Assembly (NCBI GenBank): GCA_946413885.1
Contig: CAMKMK010000106.1
Span: 1-8,015 of the forward strand
Direction of reading: 5' to 3'
Source: an uncultured Prevotellaceae bacterium
GTDB taxonomy: Bacteria > Bacteroidota > Bacteroidia > Bacteroidales > Bacteroidaceae
Length of the DNA stretch: 8,015 nt
Part shown: in pieces, positions 1 through 5,119 of the stretch
Position numbering within the stretch: the stretch's first letter is position 1
How the letters are laid out: each line of letters starts with the position of its first letter
Position numbers and translations under genes: made by a program
The notes under the pieces: model-generated
Told to the model about the DNA's origin: nothing
What the model saw: only the letters and a program-made list of their open reading frames with translations
Database searches by the model: none

Positions 1-63
1 GGCATTCAAGCCTTCTCTGCCAATAAGTTAACCAGCCACGTATTGGAATTGACGAAAGAGTAG
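1..63 (+). CDS. 3' end of an unidentified gene (partial)
   Basis: Frame 1 is open from the window edge to a TAG at 61-63, giving 20 C-terminal residues that begin GIQAFSANK and end ELTKE. The tail looks like a soluble alpha-helical C-terminus, but it is too short to assign a family and I do not recognise it. It lies on the same strand as the aquaporin gene, 79 bp upstream, so the two could be co-transcribed. No Bacteroides-type -7 element was found between them. That the frame is coding is inferred from its position and its clean run to a stop; an accidental 60-base open frame cannot be excluded. Confidence 0.5.
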   Translation, partial: GIQAFSANKLTSHVLELTKE

Positions 64-82
64 AAAACTAAAGATGACGATT

Positions 83-101
83 CCCTTTATTAAGATAAGG
101 G
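83..101 (+). terminator. Small hairpin in the gap before the aquaporin gene
   Basis: The arms CCCTT-(T)-AT and ATAAGGG pair over 7 bp with one bulged T and a TAAG loop. The hairpin sits 20 bp after the stop of the upstream partial gene, which is where a terminator or an mRNA processing or stability structure would be expected. No uninterrupted T-run follows directly: the next bases are TAGAATATT, and a 7-base T-run appears only at 119-125. It is therefore a poor intrinsic terminator. The rest of 64-142 is AT-rich and I see no convincing promoter in it. Confidence 0.25.
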
Positions 102-142
102 TAGAATATTATAACCACTTTTTTTATTAACCAATAAACTTA

Positions 143-817
143 ATGCAAATGAAAAAGTATTTAGCTGAAATGGTGGGTACAGCAGTGCTGGTACTCATGG
201 GTTGCGGCGTAGCCGTTAGTTTAAGTTGTGGTACTGATACTGCATCTGTTGTAGGTACCGCTATGGCATTTGGTTTGGCTGTAGTAGCAATGGCTTACAC
301 CATTGGTGGTGTAAGTGGTTGCCACATCAATCCTGCTATTACGCTTGGTGTTTATCTGAGCAAGCGTATGAGTGGTAAGGATGCTCTCTATTACATCATC
401 TTCCAATGCATTGGTGCTTTCATCGGTAGTGCTCTTTTGTATGCTCTGACCACAAATGCCGGTCTGACAGGAACAGGCGCTAATGATCTGCAGGAAGGCG
501 TTTCCACATTGGGTGGTCTTTTGGCCGAAATTATCTTTACCACTGTATTTGTATTGGTAGTGTTGGGAACAACAGATGCTAAGAAGGGCGCTGGTAACTT
601 CGCTGGACTGGCTATTGGTCTCAGTTTGGTTCTGGTTCACTTGGTTTGCATCCGTTACACAGGCACTAGTGTTAACCCAGCTCGTTCTCTAGCTCCTGCA
701 GTGTTCCAAGGTGGAACGGCATTAACAAACCTCTGGATCTTTATTGTAGGTCCCTTTGTAGGTGGTGGTTTGGCAGCCTTGATTTGGGCGTTAATTGGTG
801 CTGAAAAGGAGAAATAA
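143..817 (+). CDS. aqpZ: Aquaporin Z-like water channel (MIP family)
   Basis: A 224-residue inner-membrane channel of the major intrinsic protein family, the usual length for bacterial AqpZ (E. coli about 231). Six hydrophobic segments are apparent. The two NPA pore loops are at residues 63-65 (HINPAITLG) and 178-180 (SVNPARSL). Aligning by eye with E. coli AqpZ places the aromatic/arginine selectivity filter at F43, H166, T175 and R181. The spacing H-T-R of 9 and 15 residues matches the E. coli H174/T183/R189 spacing. This F/H/T/R set is that of water-selective channels, whereas glycerol facilitators replace the His with Gly, so water transport is predicted. The start at 143 (MQMKKY) could instead be the ATG at 149 (MKKY), which fits the usual AqpZ N-terminus better. 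There is no strong ribosome binding site. The gene ends 5 bp from the convergent hydrolase gene. Confidence 0.93.
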   Translation: MQMKKYLAEMVGTAVLVLMGCGVAVSLSCGTDTASVVGTAMAFGLAVVAMAYTIGGVSGCHINPAITLGVYLSKRMSGKDALYYIIFQCIGAFIGSALLYALTTNAGLTGTGANDLQEGVSTLGGLLAEIIFTTVFVLVVLGTTDAKKGAGNFAGLAIGLSLVLVHLVCIRYTGTSVNPARSLAPAVFQGGTALTNLWIFIVGPFVGGGLAALIWALIGAEKEK

Positions 818-830
818 TCAGATTAATTCT
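810..830. terminator. Imperfect palindrome across the aqpZ/hydrolase convergent junction
   Basis: The arms AGAAATAATC and GATTAATTCT are complementary at 9 of 10 positions around a central A at 820. As a hairpin this gives about 7 pairs with one A-A mismatch and a TCAGA loop. It covers both stop codons: TAA at 815-817 for aqpZ, and TTA at 823-825, the complement of the hydrolase TAA. It is very AT-rich and lacks a strong T-tract, so termination is possible but weak. With only 5 bp between the genes there is no other space for a separate terminator. Confidence 0.25.
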
Positions 831-1959
831 TGCAACCGCATGTGTTGATTTCAACCTGTGCGGGGAAACAGTAAGCGGGATCTTGCCTTTCTTGGATAGA
901 TTGGCGTAGATTCCGCTCGTTTCTTTCCAACTTCCCTTTGAAAACCGTCTTGCCTGATGATTTCACCTTGATCTTCTTATCAAGATCCACCAATTCATCG
1001 TTAAGCCATAGTCGGATGTGTTTGTAATCAGAATGAAAGATTGTAATCGTGTTCCCTTTAATGCTGATATCCAGCAGATATCCACGATCTTTCTGAGGAA
1101 CCTCCAACCAATAGAATTGCTGTTTACCTACCTCTTCCTGTTGCCAGATGACGTGTTTGGGATAGGGTTGGCGAGTATGTTTTGACATCCATGAGATAGC
1201 TACGGTATCCATGCGGTCCATCCAATGTCCTTTTCCTTGTATGATGTGTGTCTCGTGGATGTATCCATCAGGATGAACCTTCTGCAACGAGTCCATTTGG
1301 GCACCACGCACAGCAGCTAACTTGTTGCGGTCGTATGCTGCATCATTGCTTCCCATCCATATCATGAAAGGAGTATTGAGCAGATTTTCCAATCTTACAT
1401 CGCCTGGGTGACCTGCCATCATACTGGTAGCTGCCCAATAATCGGCCAGTCGAGGAGCCAGTCTCCATACACCATCTCCACCTGCTGAGTATCCTAACAG
1501 ATACACTTTATTTGGATTCACATCATAGTTGGCCACCATCAGTCGGATCAAGTCGTGATACATCCCGTCAATAGGTTCCTGAAACCACATATTCCAGGCG
1601 TCCCATGGAGCTCTGGGTGCCACATAGACTCCTTCTGCAGGTCGATACAGACGTTTCTGGTTCTCCCATTGCTGATTATTGACCTCCGTAGTGGTGCCTC
1701 CACCACCATGCAGCGAAATCCATAAACTCCGTCCATCTGCAGGCTTCTCGCCGAAAATCTGGGCATCAAACTTCATCTGTAAAGAATCCTTTCGAATGGT
1801 GAGTTCCTTTTGTGCTTCTGCTAATTCTCTTTTCACCGATGTTTTCCATTCTTCCACCACTTGAGTGCGAAGCATATCTGCATCCATACGACTCAATCCC
1901 TGAGCATAAAGATTACATATACAAAATCCCAGTGTACATATACCAAATAATCTTTTCAT
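823..1959 (-). CDS. Secreted alpha/beta hydrolase (esterase / PHB-depolymerase-like)
   Basis: A secreted serine hydrolase, probably acting on an ester in the periplasm or outside the cell; the substrate is unknown. The frame is open up to a GTG at 1989, but that GTG overlaps a promoter -7 element, so I choose the ATG at 1959. It yields a clean signal peptide (MKRLFGICTLGFCICNLYAQ, cut near AQ|G) and a 378-residue product. The ATG at 1971 is a second option. Numbered from the GTG, the alpha/beta-hydrolase marks are an oxyanion loop LHGGGG (93-98), a nucleophile elbow GYSAGG with Ser168, an acid Asp216 in MGSND, and His255 in GKGHW, in the correct order and spacing. Residues about 280-388 form a beta-rich accessory region that ends in an unusual Cys-containing tail (C374, C384, C386). 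The HGGGG and GxSAGG pattern resembles PHB depolymerase and feruloyl esterase relatives. The gene is divergent from the amidase gene and convergent with aqpZ. Confidence 0.85.
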   Translation of the reverse strand: MKRLFGICTLGFCICNLYAQGLSRMDADMLRTQVVEEWKTSVKRELAEAQKELTIRKDSLQMKFDAQIFGEKPADGRSLWISLHGGGGTTTEVNNQQWENQKRLYRPAEGVYVAPRAPWDAWNMWFQEPIDGMYHDLIRLMVANYDVNPNKVYLLGYSAGGDGVWRLAPRLADYWAATSMMAGHPGDVRLENLLNTPFMIWMGSNDAAYDRNKLAAVRGAQMDSLQKVHPDGYIHETHIIQGKGHWMDRMDTVAISWMSKHTRQPYPKHVIWQQEEVGKQQFYWLEVPQKDRGYLLDISIKGNTITIFHSDYKHIRLWLNDELVDLDKKIKVKSSGKTVFKGKLERNERNLRQSIQERQDPAYCFPAQVEINTCGCKN

Positions 1960-1988
1960 TCCAAATCGCATAAAGAAAATAATGAACA

Positions 1989-2017
1989 CAAAGATAGCTA
2001 TTTTTAGATAAATTCAA
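1989..2017 (-). promoter_or_regulatory. Bacteroides-type promoter for the hydrolase gene
   Basis: Read on the minus strand, TATCTTTG (1996 down to 1989) is an exact match to the Bacteroides -7 consensus TAnnTTTG. A TTG at 2017-2015 (in CCTTG) lies 18 bp upstream, and a second one (TTTTG) ends at 2020, 23 bp upstream; either could act as the -33 element. Transcription would begin around 1981-1984, leaving a leader of about 20-25 nt before the ATG at 1959. A start at the GTG at 1989 would then be upstream of the transcript. Confidence 0.6.
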
Positions 2018-2049
2018 GGCAAAAGATTCAAAAATTGGAGAAGATTTAC

Positions 2050-2057
2050 TAAATTTG
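2050..2057 (+). promoter_or_regulatory. Bacteroides-type -7 element for the amidase gene
   Basis: TAAATTTG exactly matches TAnnTTTG and lies 35 bp before the ATG at 2093, predicting a leader of roughly 25-30 nt. The nearest upstream TTG (2035-2037) is only 12 bp away, shorter than the usual spacing of about 19-21 bp, so the -33 side is weak. This suggests a low-activity or activator-dependent promoter. It is separated from the opposing hydrolase -7 element by 53 bp. Confidence 0.5.
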
Positions 2058-2058
2058 C

Positions 2059-2088
2059 AATTCGAATTAAAAATCAAATTCGATTTAA
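2059..2088 (+). repeat. 12-bp imperfect direct repeat downstream of the amidase -7 element
   Basis: AATTCGAATTAA (2059-2070) and AATTCGATTTAA (2077-2088) match at 11 of 12 positions with a start-to-start distance of 18 bp. The first copy contains the 10-bp palindrome AATTCGAATT. The repeats fall at the expected transcription start and in the short leader of the amidase gene, a position where a repressor or other regulator could bind. Because the region is AT-rich, chance similarity is possible. No regulator gene is visible nearby. Confidence 0.35.
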
Positions 2089-2092
2089 TACG

Positions 2093-5000
2093 ATGAAGAT
2101 ATGCAAACTCATGACACTCTTTCTGGTGTCGCTCTGTACATCCACTTCGCTGGCTCAGATACTTTCAAATGAGACAAAACAGCAAATCAATGAACGGCTA
2201 ACTGCTGAACGCCAACAGCAGCGTCTCAGTATTGGACGTGTTGGAGTAGATTCTGTAGCACTTGACAAGAAAACGCTTCAACTCTTTACTAATGATCAGG
2301 TGGGCTATTTCTCTTTCCGTGAGAATAACGTGGAATCGCTCTATAGAGACATTCAAGCTATGTTACCTGCAGATCTACAAAAGAAGAAACTTCAAATATA
2401 TACGAACGGACGAAAGATAGAGGACTTAATTCCTGCATATACCCGGACAAAGAAGGTAAAGTCAAAAGTATGGGCACCTCGAGCGGACGCTCCTTTGATT
2501 ACTCCTGTGGATCGTCCTTACAAGTTGACTTCAGGACTTCAAGACCGTCATATTGCGATGTGGCAGAGTCATGGATATTATTTTGAGCCGAAGCTTAACC
2601 GTTGGGAATGGCAGCGTGCTCGTATCTTCCAGACAGTGGAAGATCTTTACACTCAGAGTTACGTTTTACCTTTTCTCGTACCAATGTTGGATAATGCGGG
2701 AGCTAACGTATTGTTACCTCGTGAGAGAGACACGCGACGTGAGGAACTTATCATTGATAATGATGGCATGCTTCACGAGGATGGAACCTATCAAGAAGTG
2801 GTTGGTGATGAATCATGGATTGATGGCCAAGGAGTTGGTTTTGCTCACAGAAAGGATGTCTATACGGGTTTCGACAACCCTTTCCGTGATGGAACTTATC
2901 GTCAAGTGAAAACTGTGAAGAACGGACAGGAAAGTGTTGCTGTTTGGACTCCTTCTATCCCTAAGAGGGGAGAATATGGTGTTTATGTGTCATATAAATC
3001 CTTGCCAAACAGTACAACAGATGCACTATACACCGTGCACCACATGGGCGGAGAAACTCATTTCCGTGTCAATCAGCAGATGGGAGGCGGAACATGGATT
3101 TTTCTGGGTTCGTTCCTATTTGCTGAAGGTCAGAGTGAAAAAGGATGTATTACGTTGAGTAACCTATCTGCTAAGTCGGGTCGTGTACTTAGTGCTGATG
3201 GAGTGAAAATAGGTGGAGGAATGGGAAATGTCGCTCGTTGCGTGGAGGCAAACAATAATCCTAATTTCAAACCTGATTACCAACTTAGTGGTTATCCGCG
3301 TTTTACTGAGGGGGCCCGATACTGGTTGCAATGGGCGGGTGCTCCAGACAGTGTGTATAGCGATAGTCATGGCGTCAACGATTATACCGATGATTACAAG
3401 TGTCGAGGTTTATGGGTCAACTGGTTGGCTGGAGGCTCGGATGTGTTGCCCCATCGTGAGGGATTACATATTCCTTTTGATATCAGCATGGCTTTCCATA
3501 GCGATGCAGGTACTACTCTCAATGATACGATTATTGGTACTCTTCTGATATACGAAACTGTTACCGAAGGGCGTGATACTTATGCCAATGGTGCTTCGCG
3601 CTATCTGGCAGCTGATTTGGCAGATTTGATTCAGTCGCAGATTGTGGATGACATACGGGCATTGCATGCACCTGAATGGCATCGTAGGGGCAAGTGGAAT
3701 TCTTCTTATTACGAGGCGCGTGTACCTGAGGTCCCTGCCATTCTACTGGAATTGCTTTCTCATCAGAATTTTGCTGACATGCGTTACGGTTTAGATCCTC
3801 GTTTCCGTTTCAGTGTATGTCGTGCTGTCTACAAAGGAATGCTCAAATTCATTTCTTCTCAACGAGGAACGCCCTATGTGGTACAACCTCTACCTGTTGA
3901 CCATTTTCGTGTTGCCCTACAGTCAGGCAATACAGCAGTACTCAATTGGCAACCCGTGGGGGATCCTTTAGAGCCTACAGCTCAGCCTAACCAGTATCTT
4001 GTCTATACACGTGTGGACGATTCTGGATGGGATAATGGCGTACTTGTAGGTGAACCCACATACTCTTTATCTTTGGAACCAGGGAAAGTCTATAGTTGGA
4101 AGATTGCTGCTGTTAATCAAGGAGGAAAGAGTTTTGACAGTGAAATCCTTTCAGCAGGCATTTCTTCTTCCAATATATACTGGCAGAAGCCTGTTCTTGT
4201 GATAAATGGATTTGATCGTGTAAGCGCTCCAGCCGATTTTGAGGCACCAGGTGAAGCAAGTACTGAACTGGCTGGTTTCCTTGATCGCGTGGATCATGGA
4301 GTGCCTTATCTGCGTGATATCAGTTACACTGGTGAAATGAAGGAATTTCGAAGAAAAGTACCTTGGATGGACGATGATGCAGCAGGATTTGGCGACAGCT
4401 ATGGTGACCACGAGACCGAAGTAATTGCTGGCAATACTTTTGATTATCCATCCGTTCATGGTGCAAGTCTTTTGGCACTTGGTCAATCGTTCGTGTCTGC
4501 CAGTAACGAATCTGTGGAGTCAGGTCAGGTTTCTTTAGTAGATTATCCTATGGTGGATTTTATTCTGGGCAAACAGTTTCAGAGCAAGATGGGTAATGGG
4601 AAATCGCATACTTTGGAGTTTAAGACGTTTACCAATGAGATGCAACAGGTCCTAACTCGTTATCTACAGGAACAGGGAGGAAGACTATTCACCAGTGGAG
4701 CCTATGTGGCTACTGATTTATGGGATAATCCTTTAGCAAAAACTCAGGATGCCGACAAGAAATTTGCATCTGATGTGTTGAAGTATAAGTGGCGAGCCAA
4801 TCAGGCTGCAAGTTGTGGCGGAATCCATTCAGTGCAGTCCACCCTTTCTCAAGTTGGGCAGCATTTTGACTATAGCGACACACTCAACGAGGATTGCTAC
4901 ATCGTGGAATCTCCCGATGCTTTGGAACCTTCCGAGCCTGCTGCTCAAACCGTAATGCGATATACCCAGAACAATCTGAGTGCTGCTGTGGTTTATCGTG

Positions 5001-5104
5001 GTGATCGTTATTCGACCTTCACAATGGGTGTTCCATTCGAGACAATCCGTGATCAGGCTTCACGTCAGGCCTTGATGAAGATAATATTAGAAATGATGAA
5101 ATAG
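2093..5104 (+). CDS. Secreted amidase-like protein with inserted golvesin-type domain
   Basis: A 1003-residue exported protein with a Sec signal peptide (residues 1-21, cut near SLAQ). There is no lipobox cysteine and no evident T9SS tail. Residues about 150-213 resemble the first half of an N-acetylmuramoyl-L-alanine amidase (Amidase_3) fold: a strand then SHG with H160, a helix with E183 (VEDLYT), then AGANVLLPRERD. Residues about 235-380 look like a golvesin C-terminal-type beta-sandwich (AVWTPSIPKRGEYGVYVSY, YTVHHMGG, FRVNQQMGGGTWIFLGS, ADGVKIGGG). The amidase then resumes at about 430-590 with H469 (AFHSDAG) and E553 (AILLELLSHQNF). H160, E183 and H469 fit the zinc ligands and E553 the catalytic Glu. 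Residues about 596-692 resemble an FnIII module, and 697-1003 form an unassigned, perhaps Rossmann-like region. Peptidoglycan or glycopeptide amide hydrolysis is inferred from the fold. Such proteins are often labelled 'xanthan lyase', which the motifs here do not support. Confidence 0.75.
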   Translation: MKICKLMTLFLVSLCTSTSLAQILSNETKQQINERLTAERQQQRLSIGRVGVDSVALDKKTLQLFTNDQVGYFSFRENNVESLYRDIQAMLPADLQKKKLQIYTNGRKIEDLIPAYTRTKKVKSKVWAPRADAPLITPVDRPYKLTSGLQDRHIAMWQSHGYYFEPKLNRWEWQRARIFQTVEDLYTQSYVLPFLVPMLDNAGANVLLPRERDTRREELIIDNDGMLHEDGTYQEVVGDESWIDGQGVGFAHRKDVYTGFDNPFRDGTYRQVKTVKNGQESVAVWTPSIPKRGEYGVYVSYKSLPNSTTDALYTVHHMGGETHFRVNQQMGGGTWIFLGSFLFAEGQSEKGCITLSNLSAKSGRVLSADGVKIGGGMGNVARCVEANNNPNFKPDYQLSGYPRFTEGARYWLQWAGAPDSVYSDSHGVNDYTDDYKCRGLWVNWLAGGSDVLPHREGLHIPFDISMAFHSDAGTTLNDTIIGTLLIYETVTEGRDTYANGASRYLAADLADLIQSQIVDDIRALHAPEWHRRGKWNSSYYEARVPEVPAILLELLSHQNFADMRYGLDPRFRFSVCRAVYKGMLKFISSQRGTPYVVQPLPVDHFRVALQSGNTAVLNWQPVGDPLEPTAQPNQYLVYTRVDDSGWDNGVLVGEPTYSLSLEPGKVYSWKIAAVNQGGKSFDSEILSAGISSSNIYWQKPVLVINGFDRVSAPADFEAPGEASTELAGFLDRVDHGVPYLRDISYTGEMKEFRRKVPWMDDDAAGFGDSYGDHETEVIAGNTFDYPSVHGASLLALGQSFVSASNESVESGQVSLVDYPMVDFILGKQFQSKMGNGKSHTLEFKTFTNEMQQVLTRYLQEQGGRLFTSGAYVATDLWDNPLAKTQDADKKFASDVLKYKWRANQAASCGGIHSVQSTLSQVGQHFDYSDTLNEDCYIVESPDALEPSEPAAQTVMRYTQNNLSAAVVYRGDRYSTFTMGVPFETIRDQASRQALMKIILEMMK

Positions 5105-5119
5105 GGAATACCTATTTTA
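5097..5119. terminator. Bidirectional hairpin at the amidase/GH92 convergent junction
   Basis: AAATAGG (5099-5105) and CCTATTT (5111-5117) are perfect 7-bp arms around a GAATA loop. The stem can extend to 9 pairs with a G-T wobble and one more A-T pair. It overlaps both stop codons: TAG at 5102-5104 and the complement of TAA at 5117-5119. On the plus strand a short T-tract (TTTT) ends the stem. The stem is AT-rich, so termination would be modest. It is the only candidate terminator at this 12-bp convergent gap. Confidence 0.4.

Noticed and set aside
221..640. 139-codon open frame antisense to the aquaporin gene
   Set aside because: It lies wholly within a clearly coding MIP gene, and its product is rich in Ser, Thr, Gln and Cys with no recognisable motif; it is a shadow of the codon pattern on the other strand.
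143..817. Glycerol facilitator (GlpF) identity for the channel
   Set aside because: The selectivity-filter residues F43, H166, T175 and R181 match water channels, and the two NPA loops lack the GlpF-type Asp after the second NPA (NPARD). Here the sequence is NPARS.
3213..3548. 111-codon plus-strand frame inside the 1003-codon gene
   Set aside because: It overlaps the linker and second half of the amidase-like domain in another frame. The hydrophobic run is a by-product of the real codons.
2093..5104. Naming the large protein a xanthan lyase
   Set aside because: Homologues often carry that label, but no polysaccharide-lyase motif is visible. The catalytic-looking residues fit a zinc amidase instead.
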